A DNA stretch of 24,511 nt from an uncultured Lachnospiraceae bacterium (lineage in GTDB: Bacteria > Bacillota > Clostridia > Lachnospirales > Lachnospiraceae): contig CAJKQE010000028.1 of assembly GCA_905201915.1 (NCBI GenBank), positions 1 through 24,511 of the forward strand. Direction: 5' to 3'. Below, in pieces: positions 7,843-15,144 of this stretch; the first letter of the stretch is position 1, and the number at the start of each line of letters is the position of its first letter. The notes under the pieces were generated by a model. That model was given only the letters and a program-made list of their open reading frames with translations, was not told the origin of the DNA and searched no databases. Position numbers and translations under genes: made by a program.

Positions 7843-8412
7843 TTATATCCAATGCTGAAAAATCCAAATTAAAATGTTTGGATTAACATAACTTTCCAAC
7901 CAAATACCCAATAAAACACAAATACCTGCAACTAAACCCCAAAAAGTATAAACCTGATAATCTGCTCTTTCTCTTTTCCCTTTTTTCCATGATTTTCTGC
8001 TCATGCGCATAACAAGCCAAAACAGCACTATCCATCCAGGTAAATAAAAAAATATTTGAGGTAGAAAACAGGCAATCCCCACCGGAAGCCCTTTCAATCC
8101 ATACTCTAAAACAAAAATTGTCAGAAGATTTCCCGCTAAAAAACTAAACCATAAAAGGCTAAGTATAACAGCAAAAAAGCCCATATAAGTAAGACCTATA
8201 AATATCATAAACAAAAAATAAACACCTCTTTGAAACAACAGCTGTCCAAACAATGTTTCCGCATTTATTAATTCTTTTGACACAGCTGCCCCATATACAG
8301 CTAAAATCCCAGAAGGGTATCCTGTTTCCCGAAATAATAAATTCCCCCCTATAATTCCAAGAACAAATCCTGTTAAATACCAACAAAAAAGATGTTTGAT
8401 GTTATTTTTCAT
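7843..8412 (-). CDS. spoIIM: Stage II sporulation protein M
   Basis: SpoIIM works with SpoIID and SpoIIP in the peptidoglycan remodelling that drives engulfment of the forespore. This 189-residue protein has about five hydrophobic segments (near 8-28, 62-85, 88-105, 112-135 and 158-172), the length and topology of the family. The LPQ-x-FFYLPGW stretch and the C-terminal GIWLESYVNP motif are family-typical. The ATG has AGGGTGA a few bases upstream. It lies between the rny terminator and xerD; in B. subtilis spoIIM also sits near xerD (ripX). No convincing sporulation promoter could be identified in the 30 bases between the rny terminator and the start. Confidence 0.85.
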   Translation of the reverse strand: MKNNIKHLFCWYLTGFVLGIIGGNLLFRETGYPSGILAVYGAAVSKELINAETLFGQLLFQRGVYFLFMIFIGLTYMGFFAVILSLLWFSFLAGNLLTIFVLEYGLKGLPVGIACFLPQIFFYLPGWIVLFWLVMRMSRKSWKKGKRERADYQVYTFWGLVAGICVLLGIWLESYVNPNILIWIFQHWI

Positions 8413-8444
8413 ACTCTCACCCTGTATAGTTTATGTCTTATGCA

Positions 8445-8482
8445 GAAAAAAAAGACCCTTATTTTTAAAAATAAGAGTCTTT
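8445..8482 (-). terminator. Rho-independent terminator of rny
   Basis: On the minus strand a 16-pair stem (8467-8482 with 8451-8466, one G-U pair) is followed by a run of eight T residues. It starts 21 bases after the rny stop and separates rny from spoIIM. Confidence 0.9.
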
Positions 8483-8503
8483 GTCATTTTTTAGTCAACG
8501 ATA

Positions 8504-10060
8504 CTATTTTGCGTAATCAATTACACGTGATTCACGAATTATGTTTACTTTAATCTGTCCCGGATATTCCAACTCAGCTTCAATCTGTTTTGAAATATCT
8601 CTTCCCAGAAGCACCATATCTGCATCCGTTACATGCTCTGGAACTACCATAACACGAATTTCTCGTCCTGCCTGAATAGCAAAAGACTTATCTACTCCTT
8701 TAAAGGAATTAGCAATATCTTCTAACTGTTTTAATCTGTTGGTATATGTTTCTAATGTTTCACGTCTTGCACCTGGTCTTGCTGCGGAAATCGCATCAGC
8801 AGCCTGTACAATACACGCAACTAATGAAGTAGATTCTACATCACCATGATGTGATTCTACTGCATTGATAACGATTTGTGATTCTTTATATTTTTTACAT
8901 AAATCTGCACCAATCTGAATATGGGAACCCTCTACCTCATGGTCAATAGATTTACCAATATCATGGAGCAGACCTGCTCTTTTCGCCATTCGTATATCCG
9001 TTCCCACTTCACCTGCAAGTAATCCTGCAAGCTGTGCTACTTCGATAGAATGTTTTAATGCATTCTGTCCATAGCTTGAACGGAATTTCATACGGCCCAG
9101 AAGGCGGATAAGTTCCGGATGAATACCATGAACACCTACCTCCAATGCTGCGGCTTCTCCTTCTTCCCGCATCATTGTTTCAACTTCTTTTTGAGCCTTT
9201 TCAACCATTTCTTCAATTCTTGCCGGATGAATACGTCCGTCTACAATCAGCTTCTCCAACGCAATCCTTGCAATTTCCCTGCGAATAGGATCAAAGCCGG
9301 ATAATACCACCGCTTCCGGAGTATCATCAATAATTAAATCTACACCAGTCAGTGTTTCCAGAGTACGAATATTACGTCCTTCTCGACCAATAATTCTACC
9401 CTTCATTTCATCACTTGGCAACTGTACTACAGAGATTGTAGCTTCTGCAACATGATCTGCTGCACATTTCTGAATAGCTGTTACCACATATTCCTTTGCC
9501 TTTTTATCAGCTTCTTCTTTTGCCTTGCTCTCTAATTCTTTATAAAGCTTAGCTGTGTCAATTTTCACTTCATCTTCAACAGTTTTCAACAGATAATCTT
9601 TTGCTTGTTCGGAGGTCAGACCTGAAATTCGCTCCAGTTCCTGCACTCGCTGTCCTTGTAATTCGTCAACTTTCTTTTCCTTTTTCTTTAATTCTGCTTC
9701 CTTTGCTGTGTATTCAGCTTCTCTTTTTTCCAAAGCATCAGCTTTTTTATCAAGAGCTTCTTCTTTTGATAAAACACGTTTTTCGTACTTCTGAAGTTCG
9801 CTTCTTCTCTCTTTTGTCTCTTTTTCCAATTCGTTCTTGGTACGGAGATTTTCTTCTTTTGCTTCTAAGAGAGCTTCTCGCTTTTTCGTTTCAGCAGTCT
9901 TTAATGCTTCATCTATAATGCTTCTCGCTTTGACTTCTGCTGTTCCAATGGTTTCTGCATCTTTTTCTGCTTTTTTCTTAACAGAAATACTTGCAGTAAC
10001 GGGAACTGCAACCAGCGCAGTAAGAATCACAGCAATAATTGCAACTAATACATAATACAT
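8504..10060 (-). CDS. rny: Ribonuclease Y
   Basis: RNase Y is the membrane-anchored endoribonuclease that starts mRNA decay in many Firmicutes. The 518-residue protein has the standard order: an N-terminal transmembrane helix (about 3-24), a long charged coiled coil (about 28-190), a KH RNA-binding domain with the GRIIGREGRN loop at 221-230, and an HD domain with H337 and the HD pair H366/D367 (LLHDIGK) that bind the catalytic metal. The C-terminus ends in the conserved RESRV-x-DYAK. It has its own promoter and terminator and follows recX. The AAGGAGG site is 13 bases from the ATG, long for this organism, and lies in a small hairpin; no other in-frame start has a better site. Confidence 0.97.
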   Translation of the reverse strand: MYYVLVAIIAVILTALVAVPVTASISVKKKAEKDAETIGTAEVKARSIIDEALKTAETKKREALLEAKEENLRTKNELEKETKERRSELQKYEKRVLSKEEALDKKADALEKREAEYTAKEAELKKKEKKVDELQGQRVQELERISGLTSEQAKDYLLKTVEDEVKIDTAKLYKELESKAKEEADKKAKEYVVTAIQKCAADHVAEATISVVQLPSDEMKGRIIGREGRNIRTLETLTGVDLIIDDTPEAVVLSGFDPIRREIARIALEKLIVDGRIHPARIEEMVEKAQKEVETMMREEGEAAALEVGVHGIHPELIRLLGRMKFRSSYGQNALKHSIEVAQLAGLLAGEVGTDIRMAKRAGLLHDIGKSIDHEVEGSHIQIGADLCKKYKESQIVINAVESHHGDVESTSLVACIVQAADAISAARPGARRETLETYTNRLKQLEDIANSFKGVDKSFAIQAGREIRVMVVPEHVTDADMVLLGRDISKQIEAELEYPGQIKVNIIRESRVIDYAK

Positions 10061-10066
10061 TGCCGC

Positions 10067-10080
10067 AGGAGCACCTCCTT
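10067..10080 (-). promoter_or_regulatory. Ribosome binding site of rny inside a short hairpin
   Basis: The minus strand reads AAGGAGGTGCTCCT here. AGGAG (part of the Shine-Dalgarno) is perfectly complementary to CTCCT after a 3-base loop, so the site could be masked. The spacing from GGAGG to the ATG is 13 bases without folding. Confidence 0.5.
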
Positions 10081-10106
10081 ATTTAGTTTTCATTGTACGA
10101 ATACAA

Positions 10107-10124
10107 CAGTATAATTTTATACTG
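10107..10124. repeat. Inverted repeat over the rny -10 region
   Basis: Eight-base perfect arms (CAGTATAA and TTATACTG on the plus strand) flank two bases. The repeat covers the -10 box at 10114-10119 and runs to about the transcription start, an operator-like position. A related palindrome lies at 10173-10187. Confidence 0.55.
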
Positions 10125-10142
10125 AATTCTTTAAAAAGTCAA
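10114..10142 (-). promoter_or_regulatory. SigA-type promoter of rny
   Basis: A TTGACT -35 (10137-10142) and a TAAAAT -10 (10114-10119) are 17 bp apart, giving a start near 10107 and a leader of about 45 bases. An overlapping TATAAA hexamer would need a 15 bp spacer and is less likely. Confidence 0.6.
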
Positions 10143-10172
10143 CATAAAAGCAGAAACTATCCGCACTTAATC

Positions 10173-10187
10173 TGTATAATCTATACA
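10173..10187. repeat. Short inverted repeat after recX
   Basis: TGTATA and TATACA arms surround ATC. It shares the GTATAAT...TATAC pattern with the palindrome over the rny promoter 66 bp away. No T-run follows on the minus strand, so it is not a convincing recX terminator. Confidence 0.4.
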
Positions 10188-10195
10188 AAATCCTT

Positions 10196-10804
10196 TTACT
10201 CCGAAATCTCACGAAAAACCGATAAAATATCAGAAGAAGAAAAGCCTCTTCTCAACAAAAACCCATACAACCTTCTCTTTTCTTTTTCGTCCATTTCCTC
10301 TGAATAAGAACATTTCTTTTCAATCAAACTACGAATTGCCTCTCTGGTATCTATTTCATTCTCTGTCTCTGAAAAAACTTCTGCGATTAATTCTGCAGAA
10401 ATTCCTTTTCGCATCAATTCCATTTTTATTCTGGCTTTTCCTTTTTTTGTCTTTTGGCTTTGGATATATATTGCGGCATATCGTTTATCATCTATGTAAT
10501 GAAAAGACTCTACATACTCCAATGCCCTTTTTACAACAACCTGAGGGTATCCACTTTCCTGCAGCTTTCTTTCCAGCTCCCATTTCGTTCTATCCATTTT
10601 CTGTAGCAAATGCATAGCTCTTAACTTTGCCCTTTTTGTCAGAATTTCATCTACGATCTCGGTATAAATACATTCTTCAATTTCCCTGTCCTGTTCCAGA
10701 TGGTAACGAAACAGCTCGCCTTTATATAACACAAAGGCGGGCTGTCCGTCTATTTCAATCTGGAATTTTTGTTTTGTCACAGGCTTAATATCCGTAACAA
10801 TCAT
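10196..10804 (-). CDS. recX: Regulatory protein RecX
   Basis: RecX binds RecA filaments and tunes their activity during recombination and the SOS response. The 202-residue protein has the three-helix RecX repeats, including the family-typical segments LLQKMDRTKWELERKL and FHYIDDKRYAAIYI (about 66-110), and the C-terminal LLRRGFSS block. It is encoded 12 bases downstream of recA in the same direction with an AGAGGA site, so it is very likely co-transcribed from the SOS-controlled recA promoter. Length and context fit well. No strong terminator is seen between recX and rny. Confidence 0.92.
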   Translation of the reverse strand: MIVTDIKPVTKQKFQIEIDGQPAFVLYKGELFRYHLEQDREIEECIYTEIVDEILTKRAKLRAMHLLQKMDRTKWELERKLQESGYPQVVVKRALEYVESFHYIDDKRYAAIYIQSQKTKKGKARIKMELMRKGISAELIAEVFSETENEIDTREAIRSLIEKKCSYSEEMDEKEKRRLYGFLLRRGFSSSDILSVFREISE

Positions 10805-10816
10805 CCATTTTTCCTC

Positions 10817-11893
10817 TTAAATTTCTTCTGTTTCTTTGTTTTCGGTACTTTCACCAACAGATGCTGACTGTTCTGCTCCATTCTCATCAGGCAAAAGTCC
10901 ATAATGTACTCTTACTTTCTGCTCAATCTCTTCTGCAATGTCCGGATTTTCTTTCAGATATTTCTTTGCATTTTCTCGTCCCTGTCCGATTTTCCCATCA
11001 TTATAGGCATACCATGCACCACTCTTATTTACAATACCAATATTTGCTGCTAAATCCAGAATATCTCCCTCTTTGGAAATTCCTTCTCCAAACATAATAT
11101 CAAATTCTGCTTCTTTAAACGGAGGTGCAATTTTATTCTTAACCACTTTAATTCGAGTTCTGTTTCCAACCATTTCTCCACCCTGTTTTAAAGTTTCAAT
11201 TCTTCGTACATCCATACGAATAGAAGAATAGAATTTTAATGCTCGTCCGCCTGTAGTGACTTCCGGATTTCCGAACATGACACCCACTTTTTCACGCAAC
11301 TGATTAATGAAAATCACAATACAATTAGACTTACTGATATGTGCAGTCAATTTTCTCAATGCCTGAGACATCAGACGAGCCTGAAGACCTACATGAGAGT
11401 CACCCATATCGCCTTCTATCTCAGCCTTTGGAACTAACGCTGCAACAGAGTCTACGATGATAATATCCACAGCACCGGAACGCACCATAGTTTCTGTAAT
11501 CTCTAATGCCTGTTCCCCATTATCCGGCTGAGAAATATAAAGATTGTCAATATCAACACCTATGTTCTTTGCATAGGCCGGATCTAAAGCATGCTCTGCA
11601 TCAATAAATCCTGCAATTCCGCCTCTTTTCTGTACTTCTGCTACCATGTGCAAAGCAACCGTAGTCTTACCACTGGATTCCGGACCATAGACCTCAATAA
11701 TTCTTCCCTTTGGAACACCACCCAATCCTAATGCAATATCTAAACTCAACGCACCTGTCGGTACAGTTTCTACATTCATATTTGCAGTGGAATCTCCTAA
11801 TTTCATAATAGAACCTTTTCCAAACTGCTTTTCAATCTGTGCCAAAGCACCATCTAATGCTTTTAATTTATCTTCTTTCACCATCTGTGCCAT
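10817..11893 (-). CDS. recA: Recombinase RecA
   Basis: RecA forms ATP-dependent filaments on single-stranded DNA for homologous recombination and triggers LexA self-cleavage. Counting from the ATG at 11893 (358 residues), the Walker A motif GPESSGKT is at 70-77. The IIVDSVAALVP Walker B strand and the INQLREKVG-x-MFGNPE L2 region follow, and the protein ends in an acidic tail. The ATG has AAGGAG 7 bases upstream. The longer frame starts with a GTG at 11914 and would add seven residues that are not part of the family, so 11893 is preferred. A consensus SigA promoter and a Firmicute SOS box lie just upstream, and recX follows. Confidence 0.99.
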   Translation of the reverse strand: MAQMVKEDKLKALDGALAQIEKQFGKGSIMKLGDSTANMNVETVPTGALSLDIALGLGGVPKGRIIEVYGPESSGKTTVALHMVAEVQKRGGIAGFIDAEHALDPAYAKNIGVDIDNLYISQPDNGEQALEITETMVRSGAVDIIIVDSVAALVPKAEIEGDMGDSHVGLQARLMSQALRKLTAHISKSNCIVIFINQLREKVGVMFGNPEVTTGGRALKFYSSIRMDVRRIETLKQGGEMVGNRTRIKVVKNKIAPPFKEAEFDIMFGEGISKEGDILDLAANIGIVNKSGAWYAYNDGKIGQGRENAKKYLKENPDIAEEIEQKVRVHYGLLPDENGAEQSASVGESTENKETEEI

Positions 11894-11927
11894 ATTTCTT
11901 CTCCTTTTAATCACACTTTCGCAAGCA

Positions 11928-11941
11928 CGAACTTATGTTCG
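11928..11941. promoter_or_regulatory. LexA (SOS) box of recA
   Basis: CGAACTTATGTTCG is a perfect CGAAC-N4-GTTCG palindrome, the Firmicute LexA operator core. It lies about +7 to +20 relative to the start predicted from the recA promoter, so bound LexA would block transcription, and the operon should be induced by DNA damage. Confidence 0.92.
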
Positions 11942-11953
11942 TTTCTATGTCTC

Positions 11954-11982
11954 ATAATAGTATACTTTTTTCTTCTTGTCAA
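11954..11982 (-). promoter_or_regulatory. SigA promoter of recA-recX
   Basis: A perfect TTGACA -35 (11977-11982) and a TATTAT -10 (11954-11959) are 17 bp apart, with a start near 11947. The SOS box follows directly. A nearby TATACT hexamer would leave only a 12 bp spacer. Confidence 0.85.
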
Positions 11983-11991
11983 CTGTTTTTC

Positions 11992-12163
11992 TTATGCTTC
12001 AGGAACCACTTCCCATCCTGTTTTTGTTTCTTTTGAAAAATGCAGAGAATACTGCAACCATGAAAAATTTGATGCTGTCTTAATCTGACAGAAAGATATG
12101 TACTGCTTTTTCAGTATGCACGTTTTCCTCTTTTCTGTCAAGTTGAATTCTCACATTTTCCAT
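11992..12163 (-). pseudogene. Possible frameshifted remnant of a ~56-codon gene
   Basis: This lies in the 319-base gap between recA and the coat genes. On the minus strand an ATG at 12163 opens a 27-codon frame ending in TAA at 12080-12082. The next frame then reads protein-like sequence (FSWLQYSLHFSKE... TGWEVVPEA) up to a TAA at 11992-11994. Removing one T near 12081 would join them into one 56-residue frame. There is no good ribosome binding site before the ATG, and the region is AT-rich, so chance reading frames are possible. I do not recognise the product. Apart from this, the gap holds the recA promoter and SOS box, a second promoter-like pair and the coat terminator. Confidence 0.25.
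12113..12141 (-). promoter_or_regulatory. Second promoter-like pair upstream of recA
   Basis: A perfect TTGACA (12136-12141) and a CATACT (12113-12118) are 17 bp apart, pointing to recA about 165 bases upstream of its main promoter. It could give a longer recA leader or a short RNA, or be chance within the possible gene remnant. Confidence 0.35.
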
Positions 12164-12170
12164 ATTTAGC

Positions 12171-12201
12171 GAAAAAAGAGATGTCGCAAAAGCAACATCT
12201 C
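12171..12201 (-). terminator. Terminator of the coat gene pair
   Basis: On the minus strand, arms 12192-12201 and 12178-12187 form a 10-pair stem (one G-U) with a TTTT loop, followed by six T residues (12172-12177). It lies 11 bases after the stop of the 85-residue coat gene. Confidence 0.9.
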
Positions 12202-12212
12202 CTTCTCTCTTA

Positions 12213-12470
12213 TTATCTCATAGTCGGCTGTGTGAGAACAGAACGTACATGAGCAACTTCTTCTGGTTTTGCACAAGCTGCCGGAACATAATAGCTTTTT
12301 GCTCTGGCAATCTGATAGATTTCTTCCTGTGACATTTCACACTGATTTCTCATCTGCTTTAAAGTTTGTTTTAACTGCTGATTTTCTGTCTGTGTGATCA
12401 TTTCTCCGTAACGTACCAATTCTCCATTAATTCCTGCAAGTGTATCTGCTACCATTGTCTTTTCTGTCAT
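12213..12470 (-). CDS. Spore coat protein, CotF C-terminal-half-like
   Basis: An 85-residue, mostly helical protein that resembles the second half of CotF-type spore coat proteins: a helical hairpin with many Gln and Glu residues (about 1-55), then the typical RAKSYYVPAACAKPEEV segment with its aromatic-proline motif. CotF-family proteins fold as small ferritin-like helical bundles and are deposited in the coat layers. It has a GGAGGGG site 6 bases before the ATG, lies 11 bases downstream of a second CotF-like gene, and is followed by a strong terminator. In B. subtilis CotF these regions lie in one precursor; here they are separate genes. The specific function is unknown. Confidence 0.75.
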   Translation of the reverse strand: MTEKTMVADTLAGINGELVRYGEMITQTENQQLKQTLKQMRNQCEMSQEEIYQIARAKSYYVPAACAKPEEVAHVRSVLTQPTMR

Positions 12471-12481
12471 TTCTACCCCTC

Positions 12482-12667
12482 CTACTGTAAAAACTGCATT
12501 AACTGCTGCTTACTTTCCATTGCAGACTGCGCAGATTTTTGAAAAAACTGCTTAATCTGCGGATCCTGTGATTCCTGTGCATAATCCTGCATTTTACAGT
12601 GAGTAGTTTCAAATCCACCAATTAAATGGCGCAAATTCTGTAAATCAAGTACTGAAATCTCTGTCAT
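12482..12667 (-). CDS. Small CotF-like spore coat protein (N-terminal-half-like)
   Basis: A 61-residue helical protein with the pattern seen at the start of CotF-like coat proteins: SVLDLQNLRHLIGGFETTHCKM, then a second helix rich in Gln, Ser and Lys (about 30-60). It is encoded directly upstream of the 85-residue coat gene, and the two probably form one transcription unit and perhaps one complex. An in-frame ATG at 12673 is only 2-3 bases from AGGAGG, so the ATG at 12667 (8 bases away) is preferred. The gene is short and the assignment relies on similarity in pattern and on its neighbour. Confidence 0.65.
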   Translation of the reverse strand: MTEISVLDLQNLRHLIGGFETTHCKMQDYAQESQDPQIKQFFQKSAQSAMESKQQLMQFLQ

Positions 12668-12700
12668 AATCATTTCCTCCTGTTTTCTTGTTCTACCTTC

Positions 12701-12728
12701 TTAGTATGTCAGGATTTTTGATTTCTAT
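12701..12728 (-). promoter_or_regulatory. Possible mother-cell (SigE/SigK-like) promoter of the coat pair
   Basis: On the minus strand an ATA (12726-12728) is followed after 17 bases by CATACTAA (12701-12708). This resembles the SigE pattern ATA-N16-18-CATACA-T with mismatches late in the -10. The position, 34 bases before the first coat gene, and the coat function make it plausible, but the match is weak. Confidence 0.35.
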
Positions 12729-12749
12729 GACAGGATACTTTTCCCTGAT

Positions 12750-14195
12750 TTATTTGTTAATCAGCCAATCATACATTTCTTCGTACTGTTTTGCAGAGTT
12801 TGCCCATGAGAAATCTCTTGCCATGGCTCTGTCTACCAGTTTGTTCCATTCTCGTTTTTTATCATAATAAATATGCTCTGCATAACGGACAATTCCCAGC
12901 ATTTCATGAGCATTATAGTTTTTAAAGCTAAAGCCTGTACCTGTGTTTTCAAACTCGTTGTATGGTTCTACAGTATCCTTTAATCCACCTGTTTCACGTA
13001 CAATCGGTAATGTACCATAACGAAGGCTCATAAGCTGGCTTAAACCACATGGTTCAAATAAAGATGGCATCAAGAACGCATCACTTGCTGCATAAATTCT
13101 ATGGGACAGTCCATTGTCATAGAAAATATTAGCAGATACTTTGCCCTGATATTTCCATGCAAAATGACGGAACATATTTTCATATCTTTCCTCACCTGTA
13201 CCCAATACAACTAACTGAATGCTATCCTGACATAACTCGTCCATAACATAGTTTACTAAATCAAAGCCCTTCTGGTCTGTCAGTCGTGAAACGACACCAA
13301 TCATCATCGCTTTTGGATCTTCCTTCAGACCAAGTTCTCTTTGTAATGCAAGTTTGTTTTTCACTTTTTCTTTTCTGAAATTCTTTGCATTATAATTCTT
13401 TGCGATAAACTTATCTGTCTGTGGATCGTATTCGTCATAATCAATTCCGTTTACAATACCTCTTAAATCATTGGAACGCGCCTGCAGCAGTCCTTCCAAA
13501 TGCTCTCCATAGAACTCTGTTTTAATTTCCTCAGCATAAGTATTACTTACTGTTGTAACGGCATCTGCGTACACAAGACCACCCTTTAATAAGTTAGCAT
13601 CTTTAAAAGCTTCCATCTTGTCCGGTGTAAAGAAATGTGCCGGCAGTCCTGTAATCTGTCTTACAGTCTTAATATCCCAAGTTCCCTGGAATTTCAGATT
13701 ATGTATTGTCATAACAGTTTTAATGCCTCTGTAAAATTCCCCTTGCTGAAAAGTGTCATTCAAATATACAGGCACTAAACCTGTCTGCCAGTCATGACAG
13801 TGAATAAGGTCAGGACGAAATCCGATTACTGGAAGTATAGACAACGCAGCCTTTGAAAAGAAAGCAAATTTTTCAATGTCAAAACGAATTTCACCATAAG
13901 GCTGATATCCTGAAAAATAATATTCATTATCAATAAAATAGAACTGAATTCCCTCATACTCCATCTGCATGATACCCACATATTCTCTTCTGTATCCAAT
14001 GTCCATATAAAAATGAGTTACATATTGCAGCTGATTTTTATATTCTTCTTTCATACATAAATATTTTGGAATGATCACCCGCACATCATACTCTTTTTTA
14101 TCAAAACACTTGGGCAGCGCACCTACTACATCAGCCAGACCTCCTGTTTTTATGAATGGCACCGCCTCGGATGCAACAAACAAAATTTTCTTCAC
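12750..14195 (-). CDS. glgA: Glycogen synthase GlgA
   Basis: GlgA adds glucose from ADP-glucose to growing alpha-1,4-glucan chains. Taking the GTG at 14195, the protein has 481 residues, close to E. coli GlgA (477). The ADP-glucose-binding KTGG is at 16-19. HDWQTGLVP, TIHNLKFQG, GVVSRLTDQKG and the EPCGLSQL glycosyltransferase family 5 motif follow in order, as does the ETGGLKDTV block. The GTG has AAGGAGG 7 bases upstream. The frame extends to an ATG at 14234, but that lies inside a 5' hairpin with no site before it. It is a lone glg gene between spo0A and the coat genes, and no terminator is evident before the coat pair, so it may feed into them. Confidence 0.95.
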   Translation of the reverse strand: MKKILFVASEAVPFIKTGGLADVVGALPKCFDKKEYDVRVIIPKYLCMKEEYKNQLQYVTHFYMDIGYRREYVGIMQMEYEGIQFYFIDNEYYFSGYQPYGEIRFDIEKFAFFSKAALSILPVIGFRPDLIHCHDWQTGLVPVYLNDTFQQGEFYRGIKTVMTIHNLKFQGTWDIKTVRQITGLPAHFFTPDKMEAFKDANLLKGGLVYADAVTTVSNTYAEEIKTEFYGEHLEGLLQARSNDLRGIVNGIDYDEYDPQTDKFIAKNYNAKNFRKEKVKNKLALQRELGLKEDPKAMMIGVVSRLTDQKGFDLVNYVMDELCQDSIQLVVLGTGEERYENMFRHFAWKYQGKVSANIFYDNGLSHRIYAASDAFLMPSLFEPCGLSQLMSLRYGTLPIVRETGGLKDTVEPYNEFENTGTGFSFKNYNAHEMLGIVRYAEHIYYDKKREWNKLVDRAMARDFSWANSAKQYEEMYDWLINK

Positions 14196-14210
14196 TAAAA
14201 CACCCTCCTT

Positions 14211-14251
14211 GTTAGATAAGATATGCCTCTCCATATCTTGTTTTATCTAAC
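14211..14251 (-). repeat. 5'-leader hairpin just before the glgA ribosome binding site
   Basis: Arms 14243-14251 and 14232-14237 pair with 14211-14219 and 14220-14225 around a 6-base loop, with a 5-base bulge on the 5' side. The stem ends directly at AAGGAGG (14204-14210) and begins at about the predicted mRNA start. Such a structure could protect the 5' end or tune translation. Confidence 0.55.
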
Positions 14252-14254
14252 AAC

Positions 14255-14283
14255 ATTATACTCCTTTTTTCGTGTAAAGAAAA
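14255..14283 (-). promoter_or_regulatory. Probable SigA-type promoter of glgA
   Basis: A perfect TATAAT -10 (14255-14260) has a poor TTTTCT -35 (14278-14283) at 17 bp. A better TTTACA at 14273-14278 is only 12 bp away. Transcription would start near 14248, about 50 bases before the GTG. Confidence 0.45.
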
Positions 14284-14306
14284 GCCGTTTTATTGTAGTA
14301 AACTCT

Positions 14307-15101
14307 TTATTTTTTGTATTCTAAACGTATTTTATCAGCAATAAGGGCAATAAACTCTGAATTTGTCGGTTTGCCCTTCCCTGTACTGACTGTATAACCA
14401 AATAATTCATCGATAGTATCCATTTTCCCTCTGCTCCAAGCTACCTCTATGGCATGACGAATTGCACGTTCTACCCTGCTTGGTGTAGTCTGATGTTTCT
14501 TGGCAATGGTAGGATAAAGTATTTTTGTAATAGAATTCAGCATTTCCATATCGTTGACTGACAAAATAATAGCATCTCTTAAATACTGGTATCCCTTAAT
14601 ATGTGCCGGTACTCCAATTTCATGAATAATATCCGTTACATCTGCTTCTAAGTTTCTTTCATAATAGCTGCCTGTATTTTCATAGGCATCTACTTTTCTT
14701 ATATCCCTTCTTCTTCCGTCTCTGAGATTACGCATACGCTTAATTCTGGATAACAACATATTATTATCAAATGGTTTTAAAATATAATAATTTGCCCCTA
14801 ATTGAAAAGCATCTTCCGTAATCTGTTCCTGCCCCACTGCAGAAACGACAATAAATGCTGGTTGCTTTTTTAAATTACTGTCCTTTCCTACTCTCTCCAT
14901 AACTGTAAGTCCGTCCACTTTTGGCATAATAATATCTAAAAGTACAACATCCGGTTCTTTTTCTTTTATAATATCGTATATTTCCGCACCATTATTTGCA
15001 TGTCCTACTAATTCCAGCTCTTTATCCTCGTTAATTAAATTCCCCAATAAGTCCAACATTTTCTCGTTATCGTCTGCAATAGCGACATTTAACTTCTCCA
15101 T
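14307..15101 (-). CDS. spo0A: Sporulation master regulator Spo0A
   Basis: Spo0A is the response regulator that, once phosphorylated, switches on sporulation and many stationary-phase genes. The 264-residue protein has a receiver domain with the acidic pair D10/D11, the phospho-acceptor D56 (LLDIIMP) and the lysine in YILKPF. It also has the Spo0A-specific C-terminal DNA-binding domain, with the HIKGYQYLRDAI helix and the PSRVERAIRHAIEVAWSRG recognition region, both highly conserved. The ATG at 15101 has GGAGG 7 bases upstream; the frame extends to a TTG three bases earlier, which is unlikely. It follows spoIVB as in B. subtilis. No clear terminator separates it from glgA. Confidence 0.99.
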   Translation of the reverse strand: MEKLNVAIADDNEKMLDLLGNLINEDKELELVGHANNGAEIYDIIKEKEPDVVLLDIIMPKVDGLTVMERVGKDSNLKKQPAFIVVSAVGQEQITEDAFQLGANYYILKPFDNNMLLSRIKRMRNLRDGRRRDIRKVDAYENTGSYYERNLEADVTDIIHEIGVPAHIKGYQYLRDAIILSVNDMEMLNSITKILYPTIAKKHQTTPSRVERAIRHAIEVAWSRGKMDTIDELFGYTVSTGKGKPTNSEFIALIADKIRLEYKK

Positions 15102-15144
15102 CAATCTTCCTCCATCAATTTTGTTACAACAACTTCTTCAGAAT

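Noticed and set aside
9601..9918. Plus-strand 105-codon frame opposite rny
   Set aside because: It is antisense to the coiled-coil part of RNase Y, whose simple Lys/Glu codons leave the opposite strand open. No ribosome binding site or recognisable product.
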